Shown here piece after piece: positions 1-4,227 of a DNA stretch of 5,002 bases; positions within the stretch are counted from its first letter, which is position 1; each line of letters begins with the position of its first letter. Position numbers and translations under genes: made by a program. The DNA is from Methanoregulaceae archaeon UBA288. GTDB lineage: Archaea; Halobacteriota; Methanomicrobia; Methanomicrobiales; Methanospirillaceae. The notes under the pieces are model-generated. The model did no database searches, was not told the DNA's origin, and was given only the letters and a program-made list of their open reading frames with translations. The DNA is taken from contig DAEF01000210.1 of assembly GCA_002495225.1 (NCBI GenBank), positions 1-5,002 on the forward strand, given 5' to 3'.

Positions 1-249
1 GACGCCGAAGTACTGGTGAACGAGGGCGTGGCGGAGACCGATGATGCGCCGCCAGGGTATCTCCGCGTGTTCGGCGACGAAACCCGGTGAGAGGTTGTTC
101 GCGGCCTCGCCGATCACCTGGAGGTGGTGGACGACCCGGACCTGCAGGAGCTCGGAAGCCTCCAGCTCCTCCGCCGTGGAGGGGAGCCGCTCCCGGATCT
201 TCTCGATGGCTTCGAGGATGTCGGCGAGCCGGTCCCGGTCCGGTCTCAC
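1..249 (-). CDS. hepT: HEPN-domain toxin of an MNT/HEPN pair (HepT-like), C-terminus cut by window edge
   Basis: Predicted HEPN ribonuclease-type toxin, partner of the MNT protein encoded just upstream. Reading the minus strand from a GTG at 249 gives 83 codons without a stop before the window edge. The helical HEPN pattern is visible: VIGEAANNL at residues 45-53, EIPWRRIIGLRH at about 63-74, then the catalytic motif RX4HXY as R73, H78 and Y80 (RHALVHQY). In studied MntA/HepT systems this R/H pair is the RNase centre and the Tyr is the residue the antitoxin AMPylates; I infer the same here. The GTG start overlaps the MNT stop as GTGA, so the two are translationally coupled. About 30 C-terminal residues are expected beyond the edge. 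Family assignment is firm; activity is inferred. Confidence 0.88.
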   Translation of the reverse strand, partial: MRPDRDRLADILEAIEKIRERLPSTAEELEASELLQVRVVHHLQVIGEAANNLSPGFVAEHAEIPWRRIIGLRHALVHQYFGV

Positions 250-542
250 AGGGGCACCGCTTCCTGCATGACGGTCTCGCGAATCCGCTCGCGGAGCCCG
301 CGGTCCGACGCGACCTCGACGCGCATCCCGAGGAGATCCTCGAGGTCCTGCGAAAAGCCGATCTGGTCGAGCAGGGAGGTGCCGCGCGGGAAGGTGACGA
401 GCAGGTCGAGGTCGCTGTCCTCGCGGGCCTCGCGCCGCGCGACGGAACCGAAGACCCGGATGTTGGTCACGCCGTAGCGTTCGGCCACGGCCAGAATCTC
501 AGGGCGTCTGGCCTCGAGCAGCGCGTAGACGTCGGCCGGCAT
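246..542 (-). CDS. mntA: MNT nucleotidyltransferase antitoxin (MntA-like)
   Basis: A 98-residue minimal nucleotidyltransferase, the usual size for the family. The signature GSX10DXD is intact: FGS at residues 31-33 and SDLDLL with D44 and D46. The third acidic position, normally Asp in a VDLV-type strand, appears as Glu76 in MRVEVAS, a conservative but notable change. Known MntA proteins neutralise HepT by transferring AMP to the toxin's RX4HXY tyrosine; this role is inferred here. It ends in the conserved EAVPL tail and its TGA overlaps the GTG of the HEPN gene by four bases, giving the antitoxin-first order. The ATG at 542 is chosen because the MNT domain begins a few residues later; the open frame extends further upstream but that part lacks domain similarity. 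No good Shine-Dalgarno is present; a weak TATA-like TGATATTC (579-572 on the minus strand) lies about 33 bases upstream. Confidence 0.9.
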   Translation of the reverse strand: MPADVYALLEARRPEILAVAERYGVTNIRVFGSVARREAREDSDLDLLVTFPRGTSLLDQIGFSQDLEDLLGMRVEVASDRGLRERIRETVMQEAVPL

Positions 543-569
543 GGTTCGTTCGTGTGTAGATCGGAGGGA

Positions 570-851
570 ATGAATATCAAGCCATCGATGGTCCAACCCG
601 GGTGGCGCTCCGGCGCCGACCGGCCCGTGCTGCCCGGGATTACGGAACGGCTCGAGGTCGTGGACGCGCCGGGGCATGCCGCGGACCTGGAGCGGTGCCG
701 GGCGCGGGGCTACGCGGTGACGGGCAGCCGGATCGCGGTCGTCACGGACCGGCCGCAGTCGACGGTCGACGTGCATCCGCCATCGGTCAACAGCGTGGAG
801 ATGGCCGGCGTCACGGTCGAGTATTCCCCGCCGGTGCCGGCGATGGGGTGA
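570..851 (+). CDS. Small unrecognised ORF, copy A of a coding repeat (possibly a gene fragment)
   Basis: A 93-codon open frame from ATG 570 (alternative GTG at 627) to TGA 849-851. I do not recognise the protein. The supported part begins at about 651 (LEVVDAP) and runs to the stop, because it matches copy B at 1482-1684. Differences between the copies fall mostly at third codon positions of this frame (GTG/GTC, CAT/CAC, GTC/GTG), which suggests the frame was once under protein selection. The conserved core is HAADLERCRARGYAV, then GSRIAVVT and VHPP. The first 27 residues have no counterpart in copy B and may be chance sequence. GGAGGG at 563-568 is only one base from the ATG, too close to be a normal ribosome site, and the divergent MNT gene starts only 27 bases away. 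Probably a truncated relic. Confidence 0.4.
   Translation: MNIKPSMVQPGWRSGADRPVLPGITERLEVVDAPGHAADLERCRARGYAVTGSRIAVVTDRPQSTVDVHPPSVNSVEMAGVTVEYSPPVPAMG
678..742 (+). repeat. Direct repeat, copy A core
   Basis: These 65 bases match 1509-1573 with a single mismatch (C721 versus G1552). The first 43 bases are identical. The wider homology runs from about 651 to 851. The two copies lie in the same orientation on either side of hicBA. Confidence 0.9.
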
Positions 852-938
852 TGGAGGCGCGAGATCCTCGACCATCGGCCAGCCCTTTCGATCACGTTCA
901 CCCTTCGGTGACCACACGGACGGTGCCGGGATACAGTG

Positions 939-1167
939 TCAGAGGAGCGCCACGAACTCCTCGACAGTCAGTCCGGCATCGCGGATGATCGCCCGCAGGG
1001 TCCCCCGCCGAACCTGGTCGTGCATCGGAACCACGATCCTGCGGTGGGGAGCCGCCCCCCCCCTTCATCGTGACGTGGCTCCCCTTCCGGTGATGGGGCT
1101 CGAACCCGGCGCACTGCAATGCACGGACGATCTCGGTGCCCGATAGCGAGGGCAGCGCGGACGCCAC
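939..1167 (-). pseudogene. hicA: HicA toxin, frameshifted in a nine-base homopolymer
   Basis: HicA mRNA interferase with its frame interrupted. From GTG 1167 the frame gives LPSLSGTEIVRAL, AGFEPHHRKGSH and VTMK, the typical dsRBD-like HicA start with the active-site His in GSH (residue 31). It then meets a run of nine G on the minus strand (C at 1055-1063). After the run the family C-terminus continues in another frame: RRIVVPMHDQ, RRGTLRAIIRDAGL and TVEEFVALL, ending at TGA 941-939. Removing one G restores a normal 75-residue HicA. The start lies one base after the hicB stop, so the pair is hicB-hicA. As read, the product would lose its C-terminal half and be inactive. This may be a true mutation, a slippage-prone switch, or a base-calling error in the homopolymer. 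A 5-bp hairpin (898-911) lies downstream with no T-run. Confidence 0.88.
1055..1063. repeat. Homopolymer C9/G9 tract inside hicA
   Basis: Nine consecutive C on the plus strand. It is exactly where the hicA frame shifts; eight would keep the frame open. Confidence 0.9.
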
Positions 1168-1168
1168 G

Positions 1169-1384
1169 TCAGGCGACCTCGACCTCGGTGATGACGGGTG
1201 CCGGCGCCGGTGCAGGGAGGTCGTCGATCGACAGGCTTTCGAGATAGCAGGCAATGGCCTCGCGGATCCCGTCCATGGCCTCCTCGATCGTGGCACCCTC
1301 GCTGTGGCAACCTGGCAGGGCAGGACAGCTCGCGTTGTATCCCCCGTCCTCGAGATCCTCGGTGATTACCACGAGATACCTCAT
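1169..1384 (-). CDS. hicB: HicB-family antitoxin
   Basis: A 71-residue HicB-type antitoxin. The N-terminal partially degraded RNase-H-like fold is evident: a first strand MRYLVVIT (residues 1-8), then GGYNASCPALPGCHSEG (14-30) with the family's PxLPGC-hxxG pattern, then the helix ATIEEAMDGIREAIACYLES (31-50). The C-terminus is a Pro/Ala linker (PAPAPAPV) with no visible ribbon-helix-helix or HTH domain, so this is the short HicB form; DNA binding is not evident. It is expected to bind and block HicA. ATG at 1384 is preferred over a TTG at 1411 because the beta strand starts at once. The stop is one base before the hicA GTG, so the two should be co-transcribed. No convincing TATA box or ribosome site is visible upstream. 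With hicA broken, hicB may be a solitary antitoxin here. Confidence 0.9.
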   Translation of the reverse strand: MRYLVVITEDLEDGGYNASCPALPGCHSEGATIEEAMDGIREAIACYLESLSIDDLPAPAPAPVITEVEVA

Positions 1385-1421
1385 CGACGGAATATCATCG
1401 TGCCGGCACAAGAGAGTTGCG

Positions 1422-1684
1422 ATGCGCGGCGGCCGCGTCCCGCCCCACCGCGGCGGGGGCGCTCCAAAGACGAGCTCGCAGCTCGAGATCGTCGACGCGC
1501 CCCCGCACGCCGCGGACCTGGAGCGGTGCCGGGCGCGGGGCTACGCGGTGAGGGGCAGCCGGATCGCGGTCGTGACCGGCCGCCGCGAGGACCTGGTCGA
1601 GGTGCACCCGCCCCGCGCGGCTCGGTCGACCTGGGCGGCCTCTCGGTCGAGCGGGGCCCGCCGGCGCCGCTGCCGGCCGGCTGA
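1422..1684 (+). pseudogene. Copy B of the small coding repeat, frameshifted
   Basis: Second copy of the unrecognised small ORF at 570-851. From 1482 it reads LEIVDAPPHAADLERCRARG, then GSRIAVVTGR and VEVHPP in one frame. At about 1610-1625 the match jumps to another frame, SVDLGGLSVERGPPAPLPAG, ending at TGA 1682-1684, which aligns with the end of copy A (SVEMAGVTVEYSPP). Relative to copy A the tail is two bases longer (or lacks one), so the product is broken. The ATG at 1422 is simply the first in frame; the stretch up to 1481 has no counterpart in copy A. Function unknown. It could be a relic, or a short real gene with a sequencing error. Confidence 0.55.
1509..1573 (+). repeat. Direct repeat, copy B core
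   Basis: Near-identical to 678-742 (one mismatch in 65 bases). See copy A. Higher identity here than in the flanks suggests recent duplication or gene conversion of this segment. Confidence 0.9.
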
Positions 1685-1895
1685 TGGGGACGGCACAGGG
1701 CCGCACCGGTCCCGCCGACGCCGTCCGTCCCTCCGAACCCCTTTTCTCCCCCGGCGACCCGGTTGCCGGCCGGCGGCGCGTCGGCCGGGACCGGGGCGGG
1801 CGGCCGCGGCCCCCCCGCGGGGCCGGGGCTTCGGGAGGCGCTCCGGCGGCATTCCGGGGCCGGTGGGCGGCCCGTTCGAGTATTGCCGGTTGCCT

Positions 1896-1911
1896 TTCAC
1901 GTTATCGTGAA
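1896..1911. promoter_or_regulatory. Perfect inverted repeat upstream of the 1952 gene (candidate operator)
   Basis: TTCACG-TTAT-CGTGAA, six-base perfect arms with a four-base centre, 41 bases before the start codon. The AT-rich centre could overlap a promoter. Role as an operator is inferred from position only. Confidence 0.4.
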
Positions 1912-1923
1912 GAATAGAGAGTC

Positions 1924-1936
1924 GGCGCAATGCGCC
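1924..1936. promoter_or_regulatory. Second perfect inverted repeat plus ribosome binding site
   Basis: GGCGCA-A-TGCGCC, six-base perfect arms, followed at once by GGGAG (1937-1941), a Shine-Dalgarno candidate ten bases before ATG 1952. A one-base centre is too short for an RNA hairpin of all six pairs, so a protein-binding DNA site is more likely than a translational switch. Confidence 0.4.
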
Positions 1937-1951
1937 GGGAGTAGACACATC

Positions 1952-2455
1952 ATGGCAAACTTCGTTCCAAGGTCCGTCATCAAGTCGGCCGTCCGGACGC
2001 TCGCCACGCCGATCGCCAGCGTGGCGGCGTTCACGGAGGTCGTGGACGACGTCCTGACCACCAACCCGTTCGGGTGCACGGCCTACGAGGCGGGCGGCGT
2101 CTCCATGCCGGCCGTCGAGAAGACGCAGGAGGCCTACACGGCCCGGGTCGTGTACGAGGACGGCGAGGCCCAGACCGTCGGGACGGTCGCGGCCAAGTGC
2201 CCGACCGTCGCGGCCTATACCGCGAACGCCGCGACGATCGTCGCGGACGCCGACCTGGCCACGGCCATGGGCGGCACGGCCGTCCACGCGACCGACGACG
2301 ACTCGTTCTCGGCGACGCTCAAGTGCCACGCCGCGAACGGCGAGCTGTTCACGGTGCGGTTCGGCCGCGAGTCGGTCACGGTCTCGTCGTACACGGACGA
2401 CGCGGTCCTCGCGGCCGTCGAGGCATGGGCCGACGCGGTGCCGGCCCTGGCCTAG
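1952..2455 (+). CDS. Conserved-looking protein of unknown function, 167 residues
   Basis: A well-formed 167-codon gene from ATG 1952 to TAG 2453-2455, preceded by GGGAG at a spacing of ten. I do not recognise the family. The product is acidic and rich in Ala, Val, Thr and Asp. An N-terminal basic, amphipathic stretch (residues 6-25, SVIKSAVRTLATPIASV within it) is followed by alternating hydrophobic/polar segments suggesting beta strands (EAYTARVVYEDGEAQTVGTV at 60-79; SFSATLKCHAANGELFTVRF at 118-137) and an acidic C-terminal helix (DDAVLAAVEAWADAV, 149-163). Three cysteines (42, 83, 125) are spread out, not in a metal-binding pair. No signal peptide or transmembrane helix is apparent, so it is probably cytoplasmic. 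It is the only intact non-TA gene in the window, with its own leader palindromes and downstream hairpins, so it is likely a single-gene unit. Confidence 0.8.
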   Translation: MANFVPRSVIKSAVRTLATPIASVAAFTEVVDDVLTTNPFGCTAYEAGGVSMPAVEKTQEAYTARVVYEDGEAQTVGTVAAKCPTVAAYTANAATIVADADLATAMGGTAVHATDDDSFSATLKCHAANGELFTVRFGRESVTVSSYTDDAVLAAVEAWADAVPALA

Positions 2456-2471
2456 GCCGTCCTCTCGCCTG

Positions 2472-2529
2472 CCCGGTCGCCGCACCGGGATCTCGAAGAA
2501 CGCCGGCGGGGCCCGGAGCCCCCCGCCGG
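2472..2529. terminator. Two perfect GC hairpins after the 1952 gene
   Basis: Hairpin 1: CCCGGT (2472-2477), loop of six, ACCGGG (2484-2489). Hairpin 2: CCGGCGGGG (2503-2511), loop of nine, CCCCGCCGG (2521-2529). They begin 16 bases past the stop codon. No T-run follows directly; the nearest T-rich stretch is near 2576-2589. They may mark or protect the transcript 3' end, but GC-rich background makes chance pairing possible. Confidence 0.35.
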
Positions 2530-2631
2530 TGTCGCAGGGCCGTTGGCCGGGGCCCCCGGCCCCGGTTCCAGGGGATTTCACCTCTTTTCGCCGGCCGGCC
2601 GGGGGAGATCGCCAACGCCCGGTACGGTGGC

Positions 2632-2790
2632 CCCGCGTCCCGCGAGCGCCCGCCGCTCGCGGGGGACCCGGGGGACGCTGCCGGACGACCGGCTGCTCTC
2701 CTGCGCGACACGCCCCAGCCCGCGCCGGCCATGACGCCGGAGAAGTGGCGGGAGTTCCGGGACCTCCTCATCAGCACGTGCCGCGGATAA
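2632..2790 (+). pseudogene. Nucleotidyltransferase-family N-terminal fragment 1 (PF14907-like)
   Basis: A short remnant of the same sequence seen at 3448-3806 and 4641-5002. It reads RERPPLAGDPGD, then LLRDTPQPAPAMTPEKWREF and DLL in one frame, where the other copies have LLRDTP.PxPA-SPE.W..FL.LL followed by RPHGVYPL. Homology stops at about 2770, right after DLL; the frame then runs through unrelated sequence to a TAA at 2788-2790. LPDDRLL (seen in copy 3) is also present at about 2680-2700 but in a different frame. Compared with copy 3, 11 bases are missing before that motif. The catalytic domain lies far beyond the break, so this cannot be a working enzyme. The relBE-like promoter starts about 20 bases past the break. 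Confidence 0.7.
2639..2663. repeat. 10-bp hairpin in nucleotidyltransferase fragment 1
   Basis: CCCGCGAGCG (2639-2648), loop of five, CGCTCGCGGG (2654-2663): a perfect ten-base stem. The equivalent spot in fragment 2 (3498-3520) has a perfect nine-base stem, while fragment 3 (4686-4702) has only six. Confidence 0.7.
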
Positions 2791-2797
2791 TTATAAT
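2790..2797 (+). promoter_or_regulatory. Archaeal TATA box for the relBE-like pair
   Basis: ATTATAAT in an otherwise GC-rich area, centred about 29 bases before ATG 2823. At the usual archaeal TATA-to-start distance, transcription would begin at or within a few bases of the ATG, so the mRNA is probably leaderless; no Shine-Dalgarno is present. Confidence 0.65.
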
Positions 2798-2800
2798 CAA

Positions 2801-2816
2801 CTATAGCGCGCCATAG
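2801..2816. promoter_or_regulatory. Near-palindrome between TATA box and start (candidate TA operator)
   Basis: CTATAGCGCGCCATAG pairs with itself at seven of eight positions. Lying between the TATA box and the start codon, it is well placed for the antitoxin to repress its own operon, as RHH-type antitoxins commonly do. Binding is inferred. Confidence 0.45.
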
Positions 2817-2822
2817 TCGATC

Positions 2823-3080
2823 ATGGCGACGACGACGGTCCAGCTCCGTTCGGAGACCAAGGCGAAACTCGATGACCTCAAACTTCACCCGCGCGAGACG
2901 TACGACGAGCTCATCAGCCGCCTGGCCGATGCGGCGTACGACGACGAACCCCTCTCCGATGAGGAGATCGATGCCATCCGGCTGAGCGAGAGGGAGATCG
3001 AAACCGGCCGCACCCGCACCCTGCGGGAGATCATGCGGGACCTCGGCGATGACCGGGCGATCCGGTCCCTGGTGGAATGA
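2823..3080 (+). CDS. RelB-like antitoxin (DUF7557-type, RHH-like N-terminus)
   Basis: An 85-residue antitoxin. The N-terminus has the short strand TTVQLRS (residues 4-10) followed by helices ETKAKLDDLKLHPRETYDEL (11-30) and ISRLADAA, a pattern shared with archaeal DUF7557/RHH-like antitoxins. The C-terminal half is charged (LSDEEIDAIRLSEREIE, TLREIMRDLG) and is likely the toxin-neutralising tail that folds on contact. It has a TATA box and near-palindrome upstream and no leader. Its TGA overlaps the toxin's ATG as ATGA, giving antitoxin-first coupled translation. The role is inferred from its fold pattern and from the RelE-type neighbour. It could also be called VapB/Phd-like by other schemes, but the RelE partner favours RelB-like. 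Confidence 0.82.
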   Translation: MATTTVQLRSETKAKLDDLKLHPRETYDELISRLADAAYDDEPLSDEEIDAIRLSEREIETGRTRTLREIMRDLGDDRAIRSLVE

Positions 3081-3349
3081 TGGTCTATGAGGTGATCTTC
3101 ACCCATGGAGCCGAGAAAGCGTTCGCAGCGCTGCCGCAGACGGCGCGCATCCGGATCGAGGTCGCCCTCGAGCGGTACTCGGCCGACCCGTTCCAGCGCC
3201 ACGACATCCGGAAGGTGAGAGGGTGCCCCGCCGACAGGCCGCGGTATCGGATGAGGATCGGGGAGTACCGGGCGACGTTCCGGATCATCCAGGACCGGTT
3301 GATCGTCTGCGTCGTGGCCGTCGGAAAGAAGGAAAATTTTCACTACTGA
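3077..3349 (+). CDS. RelE/ParE-family toxin
   Basis: A 90-residue toxin of the RelE/ParE superfamily, the usual size. It begins with the strand VYEVIFTHGAEKAFAALP (residues 3-20), has the central helix, then DIRKVRG (43-49), YRMRIGEYRATFRI (57-70), and a final strand IVCVVAVGKKENFHY (76-90), matching the K-x-x-G / YR-R-G-YR / V-x-x-VG-K-x-x-x-Y order typical of archaeal RelE. K46, R60, R65 and Y90 are plausible equivalents of the basic and Tyr residues of RelE mRNA cleavage, which suggests ribosome-dependent mRNA cutting rather than gyrase inhibition; this is inferred. Two ATG codons in tandem (3077 and 3080) can start translation. The ATGA overlap with the antitoxin couples them. Confidence 0.87.
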   Translation: MMVYEVIFTHGAEKAFAALPQTARIRIEVALERYSADPFQRHDIRKVRGCPADRPRYRMRIGEYRATFRIIQDRLIVCVVAVGKKENFHY

Positions 3350-3447
3350 CGGCGTGGGCGGCGGTACGGGGACGCTGATCGGGGGGTGACCCTGGGTCCG
3401 TCGCCGTGGGAAAAGGTGGAGCCGCAGGGCGCCAGCGCATACCAGCG

Positions 3448-3806
3448 ATGCGCCCCGAACCGCCCGACCCCACGCTCCCCGCGCGCCTCCGCGTGTTCCG
3501 CGAGCGACCGCCGCTCGCGGGCGGCCCGGGGGGCACTCCCGGACGACCGGCACCCCTCTCCTCCGCGACACGCCCCAGCCACCGCCGGCCATGTCGCCTG
3601 AGGAGTGGCAGGGGTTCCTCGACCTGCTCAGGCCCCACGGCGTCTACCCGCTCATGGCGTACCGGCTCCGCGCCTGGCCGGCCGACTGCCGGCCGCCGCT
3701 CGAGGTCACGGCGCACCTCGACCGGCTCTTTCTCTACGCGGCGGCAAGGTCGATGCGGGCCGGGCCTGCCAACAGCATTATACTGCCGGGGGTCGTCCTT
3801 TCATAG
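3448..3806 (+). pseudogene. Nucleotidyltransferase-family N-terminal fragment 2 (PF14907-like)
   Basis: A longer remnant of the same gene. The first part (ATG 3448) reads DPTLPARLRVFRERPPLAG, matching fragment 3. After about 3565 the match is in another frame: LLRDTPQPPPAMSPEEWQGF, then LLRPHGVYPLMAYRLRAWP, ADCRPPLEV and LYAAARSMRAG. From ATG 3591 this gives a 71-codon open frame to TAG 3804-3806. Its identity with fragment 3 is about three quarters over 58 residues. Homology stops near 3763; the last 13 codons are unrelated. In the PF14907 (NTP_transf_5) proteins I would compare it with, this part is the helical N-terminus and the catalytic nucleotidyltransferase motif comes later, so the fragment lacks activity. 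A small 71-residue protein could still be made, but no ribosome site supports that. Confidence 0.72.
3777..3784 (+). promoter_or_regulatory. TATA-like element ahead of the second MNT/HEPN pair
   Basis: ATTATACT, one base different from the ATTATAAT of the relBE-like promoter and, like it, placed just past the broken end of a nucleotidyltransferase fragment. It would give a start near 3805 and a leader of about 90 bases. ATATGTAT at 3861-3868 is an alternative, but it would leave the ribosome site outside the mRNA. Confidence 0.4.
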
Positions 3807-3877
3807 AGCCACGGGATCAGGGGCGATGGTTCGGACCGGCTCGCTGTTCCGGGATTCTCGATATGTATCCTTCCACC

Positions 3878-3885
3878 AGGAGGAG
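3878..3885 (+). promoter_or_regulatory. Strong Shine-Dalgarno for mntA copy 2
   Basis: AGGAGGAG, nine bases before ATG 3895. It fixes that ATG as the start against the longer open frame that reaches far upstream. Confidence 0.75.
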
Positions 3886-3894
3886 AAGAGAACG

Positions 3895-4227
3895 ATGATC
3901 GAAGGGAGAATAGCCACCGCCGGGCGGGCGCTGACGCTCGAGGAGCTCAAGACCGCGCTCCGGGCGCTCCTGCCCTCCCTCGAGCAGGAGTACGGCGTGA
4001 GCTCGATCGAGATCTTCGGCTCGTACGTCCGTGGCGAGCAGGACGAGGAGAGCGACCTCGACCTCCTCGTCGAGTTCGACCCCGAGAGCACACTCTCGCT
4101 CTTCGGTTTTGTCGGCCTGCAGCAGGAGCTCTCGGACCGCCTTGGTGTCAGGGTCGATCTCGTGGAAAAGAGGTCGATCAAGCCCCGCCTGAGGGACCGC
4201 ATCCTGCACGAGGCGATTCCGCTATGA
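3895..4227 (+). CDS. mntA: MNT nucleotidyltransferase antitoxin, second pair
   Basis: A 110-residue minimal nucleotidyltransferase. The signature GSX10DXD is complete: FGSYVRG (residues 41-47) with SDLDLL (D54 and D56), and the third acid is Asp88 in RVDLV, the standard arrangement. It shares the tail pattern DRILHEAIPL with the first pair's ETVMQEAVPL. It should transfer AMP to the HEPN partner's tyrosine and so silence it, by analogy with studied MntA/HepT systems. The start is set by the AGGAGGAG site. The stop overlaps the HEPN ATG as ATGA. It carries a longer N-terminal extension than the first pair (about ten residues) and is clearly diverged from it, so the two pairs are separate lineages and not a recent duplication. 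Confidence 0.92.
   Translation: MIEGRIATAGRALTLEELKTALRALLPSLEQEYGVSSIEIFGSYVRGEQDEESDLDLLVEFDPESTLSLFGFVGLQQELSDRLGVRVDLVEKRSIKPRLRDRILHEAIPL

Larger units (their letters stand above)
1685..1951. other. Gene-free GC-rich stretch and leader
   Basis: I see no credible gene here; the open frames are low-complexity Arg/Gly/Pro/Ala readings typical of chance GC-rich sequence. It holds an inverted repeat of two CCGCGG units (1804-1809 and 1815-1820, five-C spacer), C- and G-runs, and toward its right end the AT-richer leader of the gene that starts at 1952. Confidence 0.5.

Noticed and set aside
87..569. Plus-strand extension upstream of copy A
   Set aside because: It is antisense to the first MNT/HEPN pair, whose catalytic motifs are clear on the minus strand.
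1685..1917. Small plus-strand ORF in the GC-rich stretch
   Set aside because: Low-complexity Gly/Arg/Pro/Ala reading with no ribosome site and no similarity to other parts of the window.
1541..2581. 346-codon minus-strand open frame
   Set aside because: It lies opposite the 1952 gene and copy B, is dominated by Arg/Gly/Asp, and has no recognisable motif. High GC makes long antisense frames common.
2632..3806. Nucleotidyltransferase fragments as extra MNT-type antitoxins
   Set aside because: Fragments 1 and 2 contain only the helical N-terminal part. No GSX10DXD motif is present, so they cannot act as MNT enzymes.
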